A DNA stretch of 22,605 nucleotides from Pseudomonadota bacterium. GTDB taxonomy: Bacteria; Pseudomonadota; Alphaproteobacteria; Rhizobiales; Beijerinckiaceae. The notes below the pieces were generated by a model. The model did not search any database and was not told the DNA's origin. It was given only the letters and a program-made list of their open reading frames with translations. Position 1 is the stretch's first letter. Each line of letters opens with the position of its first letter. The stretch covers positions 1-22,605 of the forward strand of contig JAFAEL010000073.1 of the NCBI GenBank assembly GCA_023423995.1. Reading direction: 5' to 3'. Of this stretch, positions 1-7,245 are shown piece after piece. Made by a program: the position numbers and the translations under genes.

Positions 1-260
1 ATCGGATGCAGCTCCGACCCGGTCGCCAGCCCTTCGATGGTGAGGATATCCGCCCCCTCACACTGCACCGCGAGAGTGGTGCACGCCTTCACGGCCTGCC
101 CGTCCAGATGGACCACGCAGGCGCCGCATTGGCTGGTGTCGCAGCCCACATGCGTGCCGGTCAGCCGCAGGGTCTCGCGGAGAAACTGGACGAGCAGGGT
201 GCGCGGGTCGACGTCACCGGAGACCGCCTTCCCATTCACCGTCATCGATACGGATGCCAT
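1..260 (-). CDS. (2Fe-2S)-binding subunit of a molybdenum hydroxylase (CoxS/xanthine dehydrogenase small-subunit type), partial
   Basis: This is the iron-sulfur electron-transfer subunit of a CO dehydrogenase/xanthine oxidase-type enzyme. Such a subunit passes electrons between the molybdopterin subunit and FAD or an external acceptor. The 86 visible residues start [13 protein letters not shown] and carry the plant-type ferredoxin cluster motif C40-x4-C45-x2-C48-x11-C60. The second [2Fe-2S] domain, normally downstream, lies beyond the left edge. The ATG at 260 fits the usual N-terminus, and an in-frame ATG at 245 is an alternative. The partner large and medium subunits are probably to the left, so the substrate cannot be told. 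Family assignment is firm; specificity is unknown. Confidence 0.9.
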   Translation of the reverse strand, partial: MASVSMTVNGKAVSGDVDPRTLLVQFLRETLRLTGTHVGCDTSQCGACVVHLDGQAVKACTTLAVQCEGADILTIEGLATGSELHP

Positions 261-500
261 CTGTCTCTCCCCCGGGCCGCCGGGCGCCCCTGGCCGGATC
301 TCGCGGCCCGGCTCTCTTGCGAACTGTTCCTATCCGACATTGCGGAGGCGCGGCTTCAGGGTCAAGCAGGAAGCCGAACAAGCGTGGCCGACGCTGGCCG
401 CATGGCTACAACCCGGCGGGCGCGCGCCGCCCGACGGGTTGTCTGTCCGCCTTCGCCCGCCCATCTTGGGCAGAACGACCCGCCCACGACAGAGGCCCCG

Positions 501-1025
501 ATGAGCGTCCTCGATCTCTTCCGCCGCGAGAATCCGCCTGCGACCGACAGGAGTGCGATCCCGCAGCGCTCCCCTTCGGGGTTCGACCTTACTCCACCGT
601 CACCGGAGGAGCGGGCCGAGCTCGAAGCCGACCTGTCGCCGGAGGAAAGGCAGGTCCTCCTGCACCACGGGACGGAGGCGCCGTTCTGCGGCGGCCTCCT
701 GAACAACAAGGAGAACGGCGTCTATTGCTGCCGCGAATGCGGCCTGCCGCTCTTCAAGGCGGAAACGAAGTTCGAAAGCGGCACGGGCTGGCCGAGTTTC
801 TTCGCACCGTACGACGAGACCCACGTGCTCGCGATCGAGGACCGCAGCTACGGCATGGTGCGTATCGAGACCCGCTGCACCCGCTGCGACAGCCACCAGG
901 GCCACGTCTTCCCGGACGGACCTGCCCCGACGCGCCTGCGCTACTGCATCAACTCGGTGTCGCTGGAATTCGTGCCTGACGGCGAGCCGCTGCGCGACCC
1001 GCTCGGACGCGGCGACCACCTCTGA
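501..1025 (+). CDS. msrB: Peptide-methionine (R)-S-oxide reductase MsrB
   Basis: Reduces the R epimer of methionine sulfoxide in oxidised proteins, using thioredoxin. The 174-aa product has the SelR domain at about residues 40-157. Four zinc-binding cysteines form two CxxC pairs (C77/C80 and C126/C129). The catalytic cysteine is C149 in [11 protein letters not shown], and GTGWPSF is at 94-100. An N-terminal extension of about 40 residues precedes the domain; it does not look like a signal peptide, so a cytoplasmic location is likely. C63, in APFCGG, could serve as resolving cysteine (inference). The ATG at 501 has AGAGG a few bases upstream. The next gene, DUF4142, is convergent and ends 38 bp downstream. 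Confidence 0.95.
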   Translation: MSVLDLFRRENPPATDRSAIPQRSPSGFDLTPPSPEERAELEADLSPEERQVLLHHGTEAPFCGGLLNNKENGVYCCRECGLPLFKAETKFESGTGWPSFFAPYDETHVLAIEDRSYGMVRIETRCTRCDSHQGHVFPDGPAPTRLRYCINSVSLEFVPDGEPLRDPLGRGDHL

Positions 1026-1063
1026 ACCGGGATTTGCGGAAGGTCGCCGCGGGCGAAGGACGC

Positions 1064-1558
1064 CTAGTGCTTCGCCTTTGCGAGACCTTGCGCCAACTGG
1101 AGGTGCTGCTCCAGGACGGGCAGCGTTTCGGCCGCATAGGCGGCGGCTGCGTCCTTTTTCTTCGCCTCGGCGCGATATTCGCGAACGTCCTTCTCGTGAT
1201 CGGCAACCATGTGCGCCGCGAAGGCGCGATCGAAGCTGGCACCTGAAAGCTTCGCCAGCCGGTCGTAATCGGCCCTCTGCTTAGCGGTCGGCTCGGTGGG
1301 CGGCGTCACGCCGATACCGCTCGCCACCGCCGACGCGCGCTCGTTCGCGTGGCTGTGGTCGGTGACGAGCCGCTGGCCGAAGGCCTTGGTCTCGTCCGAA
1401 AGGCCCTTCTCCTGCGCGAGCCTGCCCATCTGGACTTCGGCAAGGTTGCCCTGCACCGCCTTCGTGATGAAGGCCTGGCCCGGGGGCGATTTCGCGAGTG
1501 CCGGGAAGGTGCCGAGGATTGCGGCCACGGCAAGCGTGGCGACCGAAGCGGGCCTCAT
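1064..1558 (-). CDS. DUF4142 exported protein (first copy)
   Basis: A 164-aa predicted periplasmic protein of the DUF4142 family, whose biochemical role is not established. Residues 1-22 form a signal peptide ending ALA-KS. The rest is a helical, charged domain with the histidines typical of the family (H68, H70, H116, H121, H152), which suggests a ferritin-like helical bundle. The ATG at 1558 follows a strong GAGGAG ribosome site. A near-perfect EcfG promoter lies just upstream at 1587-1611, giving a very short leader and placing the gene in the general stress response by inference. It runs convergent to msrB. A second, divergent family member lies at 2622-3272. Confidence 0.88.
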   Translation of the reverse strand: MRPASVATLAVAAILGTFPALAKSPPGQAFITKAVQGNLAEVQMGRLAQEKGLSDETKAFGQRLVTDHSHANERASAVASGIGVTPPTEPTAKQRADYDRLAKLSGASFDRAFAAHMVADHEKDVREYRAEAKKKDAAAAYAAETLPVLEQHLQLAQGLAKAKH

Positions 1559-1586
1559 GGTAGATCTCCTCGCTCTGAGACCGCCA

Positions 1587-1611
1587 AACGTGCCCCGGAC
1601 CGCCCTGTTCC
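1587..1611 (-). promoter_or_regulatory. EcfG-type general-stress promoter
   Basis: Read on the minus strand, the site is GGAAC (1611-1607), exactly 16 bases, then CGTT (1590-1587). This matches the published consensus for the alphaproteobacterial stress sigma factor EcfG (GGAAC-N16/17-CGTT). The -10 box lies about 28 bases before the DUF4142 start codon at 1558, which fits a normal 5' leader. The match and spacing are seen directly; use by EcfG is inferred. Confidence 0.75.
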
Positions 1612-1704
1612 GGCCCGGGGGCGTGGCGCCTTGACCTTGCTCTCGTCGCAAGGCAAGCGGGCCCTCTTCCATCTCCCGTTCGTCCAGCCAGGAGTGCCGC
1701 CCTC

Positions 1705-2565
1705 GTGAGCGCGCCCGCATCCGTTCTGACCCTGTCCTGCCGCAACCGGCCCGGCATCGTGGCCGCAGTATCCGCGGGGCTCTTCGAGGCGGGCTACAAC
1801 ATCCTCGACGCGCAGCAATTCGACGATGTCGAAACCGGCCTGTTCTTCATGCGGGTCGTGTTCAATCCGGCGGGTGGCGGCGCCGGCTCCGACCTCCGGG
1901 AGACCTTCGTCCGGGTGGCGGAGGAGTTCGGGATGACATGGTCCCTGCGCGACGCGGGCGCGAAGCGCCGGGTGATGATCCTCGTCTCGCGCTTCGACCA
2001 TTGCCTCGCCGACCTGCTCTATCGCTGGCGGATCGGGGAGCTGCCGGCGGAGATCACGGGGATCATCGCGAACTACCCGCGCGAGACCTACTCGCATCTC
2101 GATTTCGGCAGCATCCCGTTCCACTACCTGCCCGTCCGCCGGGACACGAAGATGGAGCAGGAAGCCCAGATCTGGGACCTCGTGCGCCAGACCGAGACCG
2201 ACCTGGTCGTCCTCGCCCGGTACATGCAGATCCTCTCGGACGGGCTCGCGGCGAAGCTCGCCGGGCGGTGCATCAACATCCACCACTCGTTCCTGCCCGG
2301 CTTCAAGGGCGCCAAGCCCTATCACCAGGCGCACGAGCGCGGCGTGAAGCTCATCGGCGCCACCGCCCACTACGTCACGAGCGACCTCGACGAGGGCCCG
2401 ATCATCGAGCAGGACGTCGAGCGGATCAGCCATCGCGACACGCCGGACGACCTCATCCGCAAGGGCCGCGACATCGAGCGCCGCGTCCTCGCCCGCGCGG
2501 TCAGGCACCACCTGGAGGACCGCGTCCTCGTGAACGGCCGGAAGACCGTCGTCTTCACCGACTGA
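1705..2565 (+). CDS. purU: Formyltetrahydrofolate deformylase PurU
   Basis: Hydrolyses 10-formyl-tetrahydrofolate to formate and tetrahydrofolate, balancing one-carbon pools and supplying formate for purine synthesis. The 286-aa length is normal for the family. An N-terminal ACT domain (about 5-85) carries the [20 protein letters not shown] signature. The formyltransferase domain follows, with [19 protein letters not shown] and [15 protein letters not shown], both hallmark active-site stretches. The start is a GTG at 1705 with AGGAG about 10 bases upstream. It stands alone between two minus-strand DUF4142 genes. In methylotrophs this enzyme links formyl-folate to formate, but nothing here proves methylotrophy. 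Confidence 0.96.
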   Translation: MSAPASVLTLSCRNRPGIVAAVSAGLFEAGYNILDAQQFDDVETGLFFMRVVFNPAGGGAGSDLRETFVRVAEEFGMTWSLRDAGAKRRVMILVSRFDHCLADLLYRWRIGELPAEITGIIANYPRETYSHLDFGSIPFHYLPVRRDTKMEQEAQIWDLVRQTETDLVVLARYMQILSDGLAAKLAGRCINIHHSFLPGFKGAKPYHQAHERGVKLIGATAHYVTSDLDEGPIIEQDVERISHRDTPDDLIRKGRDIERRVLARAVRHHLEDRVLVNGRKTVVFTD

Positions 2566-2568
2566 ACG

Positions 2569-2597
2569 AAAAAAGGGCCGCCGGATCCCGGCGGCCC
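2569..2597 (-). terminator. Rho-independent terminator of the second DUF4142 gene
   Basis: A perfect 10-bp stem (2575-2584 with 2588-2597) encloses a 3-nt loop. Read on the minus strand it is followed at once by six T residues (2574-2569). It sits 24 bp past the stop codon of the minus-strand DUF4142 gene. It may also slow plus-strand transcription leaving purU, but lacks a T run in that direction. Confidence 0.85.
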
Positions 2598-2621
2598 TGC
2601 CCAGGTCGACCCTGCTCGGGC

Positions 2622-3272
2622 TCAGCCCTGCGGGGCGCCCATGGAGCCCTGAAGGCGCTCGAGCTGGGCCATGTGGAGGCGGATCAGCGGAAGCGCGCCG
2701 CGCGCCACGCGACGCAGAGCCGGATCGTCGCCGTTCTGCGCATAGTTGCTGTGAACCGCATAGGCCTCCTGGTGGCCCATCAGCTGCGTCTGGACGAACA
2801 GCGCATCGTATTGCGGGCCGGCCGCAGTGTTCCGGATGCGGGCGATCATCTCGGCCTTCTGCCCATCGCTCGTCATCGGGACCGGCTGCCCGCCCGGGCC
2901 GAGGAGAGTGTCGGCCACGGCCCCCGCCGCCATGAAGGGCGCCGCAACGATCCCGCCGACAACACCGCCCGGAGGCATTCCGACAGCCCCGCCGGCCATC
3001 AGTCCCGGAGGCGTGCCGGCGGTCAGCTTGTCCGTCAGCTTCACCTGCTCGACGACCTCTGCCCGCGAGAACTTCTTCAGGCGCGGATCACGGGTCTTCT
3101 CGAAGGCGTCGCGGGCCGTCTCCTCCAGCAGCATGCCGCCCTTGGCGGCCATGGCGAGATAGGTCGGTGCCGGGATGCCACCTGCCGCGGGGGCGGGCTG
3201 GGCCGCCGTGTGCGTAATCGCGAGCGGCGAAGTGGCGAGCATCAGGCCCACAACAAACTGGCGGCGGTACAT
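2622..3272 (-). CDS. DUF4142 exported protein with glycine-rich insert (second copy)
   Basis: A 216-aa predicted exported protein of unknown function. Residues 1-24 form a signal peptide (hydrophobic stretch FVVGLMLATSPLAI, then TAA-Q). Two helical segments typical of DUF4142 (about 36-84 and 134-210) are split by a glycine/proline-rich hydrophobic stretch at about 86-133 that could enter or span a membrane. Histidines H167, H174 and H200 fall where the family keeps them. The ATG at 3272 has only a weak ribosome site. No convincing EcfG box was found upstream: GGAAC at 3352-3348 lacks a matching -10. A strong terminator follows the gene. Confidence 0.8.
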   Translation of the reverse strand: MYRRQFVVGLMLATSPLAITHTAAQPAPAAGGIPAPTYLAMAAKGGMLLEETARDAFEKTRDPRLKKFSRAEVVEQVKLTDKLTAGTPPGLMAGGAVGMPPGGVVGGIVAAPFMAAGAVADTLLGPGGQPVPMTSDGQKAEMIARIRNTAAGPQYDALFVQTQLMGHQEAYAVHSNYAQNGDDPALRRVARGALPLIRLHMAQLERLQGSMGAPQG

Positions 3273-3427
3273 CTTGAGATCTGCTCCGATTGTCTGATTT
3301 CACGACGTCGACGTCGCGCGTTCAGGCAATCCAGCTCGATCTCGCAAGTTCCCCGGCAGTATCTCTCCCCAGGCCTGGTTCGAAAGCGGACGAGTCGTGC
3401 CGAAAGCAGCTCGCCCGCCTCGGCGCT

Positions 3428-3982
3428 CTACTCGGCGGGCGGTACGACGGCCGTCTTCTGCCGCGCCTCCGCGAGCGCTTCCGCCTCGGGCGAGATCCTG
3501 GCCATCGCCCTCAACCGGTCCCGCTCGGCCTTGGAGAGCCTGGACTTCTCCAGGGAGGTGAAATCCTCCCGCGCGTGTCGTGCGCTGTGCGCTCCCTCGA
3601 ACACCAGGACCTGGTCCTTCAGGACGACGATGTCGCCCGGGCGCAGGGTCGGATCGTCGAGGTACCAGTTCGGGTTCTTGGCCGGGTCGAGGTTGACGAT
3701 GCTGACGGGAACCGGCGCGGGCTTCGCCTTGCGGGCGACCGGACGCCGCTCGCGCACCGGCTGGTTCCGGCGTGGCCGGACCGTGATGCCGAGCCCGCCG
3801 CCGCCATCCTGGTAATATCCGCCGGGAGCCTGGCGGTACTGGCGCTCCGGCTGCTGGTTGATGCCGAAGAGCTCGCCGATGGCCTCGAAGAGGCCGGCAG
3901 CCGAAGCAGGGCTCGGCGCCCCGAGCGGAAGCACGATCGCCGCGGCGATAAAGGCTCCACGGAGCGACTGAGGATTGCGCAT
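3428..3982 (-). CDS. Exported protein of unknown function, stress-promoter controlled
   Basis: A 184-aa protein that I do not recognise. Residues 1-28 form a signal peptide ending ASA-AG. A Gln/Arg/Gly/Tyr-rich, low-complexity part follows (about 40-90). A more ordered domain comes next, with PNWYLDDPTLRPGDIVVLKD at about 105-124 and VLVFEGA after it. The C-terminus is charged and helical. The LRPGDIVV stretch resembles small exported proteins of Hyphomicrobiales, but I can give no function. The ATG at 3982 is 35 bp from a near-perfect EcfG promoter at 4017-4041, so stress induction is likely. It is probably transcribed alone. Confidence 0.75.
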   Translation of the reverse strand: MRNPQSLRGAFIAAAIVLPLGAPSPASAAGLFEAIGELFGINQQPERQYRQAPGGYYQDGGGGLGITVRPRRNQPVRERRPVARKAKPAPVPVSIVNLDPAKNPNWYLDDPTLRPGDIVVLKDQVLVFEGAHSARHAREDFTSLEKSRLSKAERDRLRAMARISPEAEALAEARQKTAVVPPAE

Positions 3983-4016
3983 GGCGGAACCCTGATCCGG
4001 ACTTGAGAGATGGGTG

Positions 4017-4041
4017 AACGCATCTGAAGCTCGGCCGTTCC
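4017..4041 (-). promoter_or_regulatory. EcfG-type general-stress promoter
   Basis: On the minus strand GGAAC (4041-4037) is followed by exactly 16 bases and then CGTT (4020-4017), the EcfG consensus. The -10 box is 34 bases before the ATG of the exported protein gene at 3982. It is the second such site in the window, with the same 16-base spacing as the one at 1587-1611. Confidence 0.75.
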
Positions 4042-4114
4042 ATGCGTCAACCGAAGCTTAGCAATTCGGTGGGCCAAGCCCGCGGGGCGGCCGCGAACCA
4101 TGTGCGAGGGCGGG

Positions 4115-4852
4115 TCAGGTGCCGGCGGAGCTGACGGTCGGGCCGAATATCTCCTCGAATGCCTGACGGAGCGCGATGTCCGCATCCGCCATCGTCACGG
4201 GCAGCCCGAGATCGACGAGGCTGGTGACCCCGTGCTCGGCAACGCCGCACGGAACGATGCCTGAAAAATGTGACAGGTCGGGCTCGACGTTCAGGCTCAC
4301 GCCGTGGAACGTCACCCATCGCCGAACCCGGATGCCGATGGCCGCGATCTTGTCCTCGACGGTTTCGCCCTTGTCCGGCCGTCGCACCCAGACCCCGACC
4401 CGATCCTCCCGGCGTTCGCCGCGGAGGTTGAAGGCGTCGAGCGTCAGGATCAGCCAGGCCTCGAGTGCCGCCACAAAGCGCCGCAGATCCGGCTGGCGGC
4501 GGTTGAGGTCGAGCATGACATAGGCCACGCGCTGGCCTGGGCCGTGATAGGTGTACTGCCCGCCCCGGCCGGTGCGAACCACCGGGAATCGCCCGGGCTC
4601 GACCAGGTCGCGATCATTCGCCGAGGTGCCGGCCGTGTAGACGGGCGGGTGCTCCAGCAGCCAGACGAGCTCACGCGCCTTCCCGTCCGCAATGGCGGCG
4701 ACGCGCTCGTCCATGAAGGCGAGCGCCGCCTCGTATGGGACGAGGGCGTCCTCGATCCGCCATTCGACCGGCGGAGAGCCCTCGACGGGGAGCATGGCCA
4801 GGGCGAGGCCGTCCCGGCCGTTTACCAAGGGTTCACCCTGTTTCGATGACAT
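4115..4852 (-). CDS. lipB: Lipoyl(octanoyl) transferase LipB
   Basis: Moves octanoyl from acyl carrier protein to the lipoyl domains of 2-oxoacid dehydrogenases and GcvH, the first step of endogenous lipoate synthesis. The product is 245 aa. Signature stretches are [14 protein letters not shown] (65-78), [14 protein letters not shown] (94-107), the catalytic lysine K168 in EDKIAAIGI, and the nucleophile C202 in [15 protein letters not shown]. The first 25 or so residues are poorly conserved, so translation may begin later, for example at M20. The ATG at 4852 leaves only 24 bp to the divergent fliN-like gene, which makes the upstream start doubtful. Function is certain, start uncertain. Confidence 0.95.
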   Translation of the reverse strand: MSSKQGEPLVNGRDGLALAMLPVEGSPPVEWRIEDALVPYEAALAFMDERVAAIADGKARELVWLLEHPPVYTAGTSANDRDLVEPGRFPVVRTGRGGQYTYHGPGQRVAYVMLDLNRRQPDLRRFVAALEAWLILTLDAFNLRGERREDRVGVWVRRPDKGETVEDKIAAIGIRVRRWVTFHGVSLNVEPDLSHFSGIVPCGVAEHGVTSLVDLGLPVTMADADIALRQAFEEIFGPTVSSAGT

Positions 4853-4876
4853 CGTAACCGTTCGAGAGGCGCGATC

Positions 4877-5224
4877 GTGGGCATCGCCAGGGGTTCAGGC
4901 ACGGTGAGCGAATTGGACAGCCTCCATGTAGACCTGACGGTCCAGCTTGGCACCACCCGCATGCCGCTTCACCAACTGCTGAAGCTCGGCCGTGGGGCCA
5001 TCGTCGAACTCGATGGCAGCGACGCCGAGATCGTCGACATCCTCGTCAACGGCCACCCGATCGCCCGCGGCAATGTCGTGGTGACCGGTCGCGCGATCTC
5101 TATCCAGGTGACGGAGATGATCCGGAAGGAAAGCGTCATCCGGCAGGGCGGCGTCCGCATCGGGGGCGATGGCGCGCCGCCGTTCAACCTCGTCACGGCA
5201 CTGGAACGGCCCGCGGCAGCATAA
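4877..5224 (+). CDS. FliN-like flagellar motor switch protein (orphan SpoA-domain protein)
   Basis: A 115-aa protein with one SpoA (FliM/FliN C-terminal) domain at about 18-82. It keeps FliN hallmarks: [37 protein letters not shown]. FliN forms the base of the flagellar C ring and binds the export apparatus and CheY-linked switching. The N-terminal region is very short. No other flagellar gene is in the window, so this may be an extra FliN away from the main flagellar cluster. The start is GTG at 4877. A second GTG at 4904, preceded by CCAGGGG, is equally plausible and removes nine residues. The C-terminal 30 residues are basic and glycine-rich and are not part of the domain. Confidence 0.85.
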   Translation: MGIARGSGTVSELDSLHVDLTVQLGTTRMPLHQLLKLGRGAIVELDGSDAEIVDILVNGHPIARGNVVVTGRAISIQVTEMIRKESVIRQGGVRIGGDGAPPFNLVTALERPAAA

Positions 5225-5279
5225 ATCTCAAAACCGGGCTTGTTCCGCCGGATTCGAAGTGCTACCAGCGCGGCTCCGG

Positions 5280-5304
5280 CGAGGCCCTCGGGCCTCGTTT
5301 CTGT
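5280..5304 (+). terminator. Hairpin with short T stretch between fliN-like gene and tRNA-Leu
   Basis: An 8-bp perfect stem (5280-5287 with 5290-5297) with a 2-nt loop is followed by TTTCTGTT. It could end fliN-like transcription. The tRNA starts only a base or two further on, so if the tRNA promoter lies upstream, the hairpin would be in the pre-tRNA leader. The T run is imperfect, hence moderate confidence. Confidence 0.45.
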
Positions 5305-5305
5305 T

Positions 5306-5390
5306 GCGGCCGTGGCGGAATTGGTAGACGCGCTAGCTTGAGGTGCTAGTTGGGAGACCAGTGGAGGTTCGAGTCCTCTCGGCCGCACCA
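5306..5390 (+). tRNA. tRNA-Leu (anticodon GAG)
   Basis: An 85-nt class II tRNA with encoded CCA. The acceptor stem pairs GCGGCCG with CGGCCGC. The D arm includes GGCGGAATTGGTAGACGC. The anticodon stem CTAGC/GCTAG holds the loop TTGAGGT, giving anticodon GAG. A variable arm follows, and the T arm contains GGTTCGAGTCC. It reads CUC and CUU leucine codons, the first of which is heavily used in this GC-rich genome. Confidence 0.97.
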
Positions 5391-5411
5391 AACGACTTCC
5401 TCGTTTGGTGC
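5385..5411 (+). other. Hairpin overlapping the tRNA-Leu 3' end
   Basis: An 11-bp perfect inverted repeat (5385-5395 with 5401-5411) has a 5-nt loop. Its left arm includes the last six bases of the tRNA, with the encoded CCA. There is no T tract, so it is not a classic terminator. It may mask or guide 3' processing of the precursor (inference). Confidence 0.6.
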
Positions 5412-5551
5412 CAAATAATCAGCGGAAATCGCTAGCTTAGGACGACCCTCTCCCAGGACAGGGACTTGGTCGTGGCGCGCAGGATGCGCAGCCCCAAATA
5501 GCCCCTCCCTGGGCACAATCCTTTCTCCATACAGCGAACGAATCCCACAAA
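5412..5551. other. Gene-free stretch with short hairpins
   Basis: No open reading frame with a credible start was found here. Small inverted repeats follow one another: 5442-5473 (6 bp, a symmetric 3x3 internal loop, then 4 bp), 5477-5489 (GCGC/GCGC) and 5501-5514 (GCCC/GGGC). They could belong to a structured transcript downstream of the tRNA or be chance in GC-rich DNA. Confidence 0.35.
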
Positions 5552-5650
5552 GCAGGCGCCCGAGAGCGAGTCATCGCGCTCCGCTTCGGAGAGCCGCCGG
5601 CACCTGGCGGGAAAAGCCGATTCGACTCACCGCCAAGCAGGGGCGCCTGC
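5552..5650. other. 99-nt branched inverted-repeat element (possible structured RNA or palindromic repeat)
   Basis: The ends form a perfect 10-bp stem (5552-5561 with 5641-5650). Nested inside is a 9-bp stem with a 2-nt bulge (5568-5576 with 5618-5628). Inside that are two small hairpins: 5579-5583 with 5587-5591, and 5594-5598 with 5606-5610. Together they make a closed three-way junction. Strand is undecided. On the minus strand it lies about 60 nt after the 38-aa peptide gene and is followed by TTTG, so it could be that gene's 3' structure. A dispersed palindromic element of the kind common in rhizobial intergenic DNA is the main alternative. Confidence 0.45.
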
Positions 5651-5710
5651 CGGCCACGATTCGGGGCCCGGAGATCTGCCTCCCGCGGCTTCCGCAGGGA
5701 TCGCGCGCCT

Positions 5711-5827
5711 TCAGGCTACCAGCATCACCATCAGCGTGATCGTGGCGAAGGTCGAGGCCAGGAATCCTGCGAGTCGCGTGGCGATTCCCATCGCGTCGGG
5801 AACCGCTTTCGCCTTCACCACGTCCAT
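5711..5827 (-). CDS. Small membrane peptide (38 aa)
   Basis: A short reading frame beginning MDVVKAKAVPDAMGIATRL and ending TFATITLMVMLVA. An 18-residue amphipathic or basic start is followed by one hydrophobic helix (about 19-38), as in a single-pass inner-membrane peptide. The ATG at 5827 has GCGGAG about 9 bases upstream, a good ribosome site. A GGGAAC box lies further up (5885-5880), with CGCT 16 bases after it, one base off the EcfG -10. I know no function. Length and composition make it plausible, but it is unproven without homologues. Confidence 0.5.
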   Translation of the reverse strand: MDVVKAKAVPDAMGIATRLAGFLASTFATITLMVMLVA

Positions 5828-5953
5828 TTTGTCGCTCCGCAAATCAAAGTTGGCCAATCAGCGCAGAACGGCGTCGTTGGTTCCCGGCCTAACCGCGCTG
5901 AGTAGGAAGAAAGACGTCCGCATTCAGGATGAAAGCGGTGCGGGCGCATCGCG

Positions 5954-6349
5954 TCAGCGGGATGCGAGAGGCGATGGGACGGCCCGAACCAGGGTCGAAA
6001 CATTGTCGGCGGTTCGAAGCTCGGCCGTGCGCCCGGAGGACAGGTCGAAGTTGGGCCGGCAATCGCCGGCGGCCAGGAGCCATGCCTGGTCCGTGCACCT
6101 CGCCCCGCCGTCGACCCGCCCGCGATCGCCCTTGGCGCTCTTGTTCACGTCTACGGAGCGAAGCGCCCTTGGATCGGCCGCGGCGAAGCTGAAAGTGGCG
6201 GGAGACGGATCGCCTGCCCGATCGTAGAAGAGCTTGCCGGCCGGGTGGTCGGCACCGCGCTCCGCACCGGGGAAGCCCGAGACGATACCGGCCGAGAGAA
6301 TCGCGCTGATGCCCGCCAACTTGAGGGTGGTGATCACGTGAGCCTCCAT
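5954..6349 (-). CDS. Small exported protein of unknown function
   Basis: A 131-aa protein that I do not recognise. Residues 5-27 form a signal peptide (hydrophobic stretch LAGISAILSAGIVSG). The mature part has two cysteines, C85 and C97, spaced to form one disulfide in the periplasm (inference), and a conserved-looking tail, RTAELRTADNVSTLVRAVP. The ATG at 6349 has GGAGAGG just upstream. A GTG at codon 5, preceded by GGAGG within the coding sequence, is an equally good start. The gene seems to be monocistronic, between the 38-aa peptide gene and the response regulator gene. Confidence 0.65.
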   Translation of the reverse strand: MEAHVITTLKLAGISAILSAGIVSGFPGAERGADHPAGKLFYDRAGDPSPATFSFAAADPRALRSVDVNKSAKGDRGRVDGGARCTDQAWLLAAGDCRPNFDLSSGRTAELRTADNVSTLVRAVPSPLASR

Positions 6350-6522
6350 CGGCCTCTCCGGCCTTGTTTGATGGAGGCGCTTCTAGATCGCCCCGTTTTC
6401 AGCGGTCTTGCGCCGGGGCATGGTCTGATTTCGTGTTCGAACGGTTTGTTTCGCGCCGCGGCAACGCGGGAAATAAACGGCCGGGCGAGCGCTTCTCCGC
6501 ACCGCCGATCCGCGAACGCCGC

Positions 6523-7239
6523 TCAGCGTTCGCGGCCCTCCGGGGAGAAGAGGTAACCGGCTCCACGCACCGTCTGGATGATTCTCGGCTGTCCCGGATC
6601 CGGCTCGATCTTGCGGCGAATGCGGGTGATCCGCACGTCGATGGCGCGATCGAACGGCTCGTCGTCCCGCGCGCTGGCGAGGTCGAGGAGGCGCTCCCGG
6701 GTGAGAACCCGCTGCGGATTTTCCGCGAAGGCCTTCAGCAGGCTGAACTCGGAGGCGGTGAGGGGATGGATGGCATCCTCGTCGTCGCGCAGATGGTGAG
6801 CATCGAGGTCGAGCCACTTCGTGCCGAAACGGATCCGCCGGTTCTTCTGGACGGGCGCCGCCTCGCCCTGCCCGCTTCGCCTCAGGACGGACCGGATCCG
6901 CGCTACCAGTTCGCGAAGCTCGCATGGCTTGGCCACATAGTCGTCCGCCCCGATCTCGAGGCCGACGACCCGGTCGATCGGACTGGCCGTCGCGGTGAGC
7001 ATGATGACCGGCGTGCCGTTCTGCCGCTTCAGATCGCGCACGATCGAGAGCCCATCCTCCTCCGGCATGTTCAGGTCGAGGACGATCAGGTCCGGGCTCG
7101 CCGATTTGAGCTCGCGCCTGAGACTCGCGCCGCCGTCGCAGAGCGTCACCGTGAAGCCGTGCATCTTCAGGTAGTCGCCCACCATCTCGCGGGCAGGCGC
7201 TTCGTCGTCGACGACAACGATATGGGGGGTGGAAGCCAT
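6523..7239 (-). CDS. OmpR-family response regulator, TorR-like
   Basis: A 238-aa DNA-binding regulator that is the probable output of the upstream kinases. The receiver domain (about 5-118) has the acidic pair D11/D12, phosphorylation site D55 in IVLDLNMP, and K104 in YVAKP. The winged-helix domain (about 135-235) has LTASEFSLLKAFAENPQRVL and ends TVRGAGYLFSPEG. The stretch IDRVVGLEIGADDYVAKPCE is close to TorR of the TMAO system. The gene follows the hybrid kinase stop codon by only 6 bp, so the two are co-transcribed. The target genes are not evident; no torCAD-like genes are nearby. Confidence 0.93.
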   Translation of the reverse strand: MASTPHIVVVDDEAPAREMVGDYLKMHGFTVTLCDGGASLRRELKSASPDLIVLDLNMPEEDGLSIVRDLKRQNGTPVIMLTATASPIDRVVGLEIGADDYVAKPCELRELVARIRSVLRRSGQGEAAPVQKNRRIRFGTKWLDLDAHHLRDDEDAIHPLTASEFSLLKAFAENPQRVLTRERLLDLASARDDEPFDRAIDVRITRIRRKIEPDPGQPRIIQTVRGAGYLFSPEGRER

Positions 7240-7245
7240 CGCTGC

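Noticed and set aside
3328..3352. Possible EcfG promoter for the second DUF4142 gene
   Set aside because: GGAAC is present on the minus strand, but the -10 position 16 bases on reads GATT and no spacing of 16 or 17 gives CGTT.
5306..5411. Integration site of a mobile element at the tRNA
   Set aside because: The repeat of the tRNA 3' end is inverted and adjacent, not a distant direct repeat, and no integrase gene is near.
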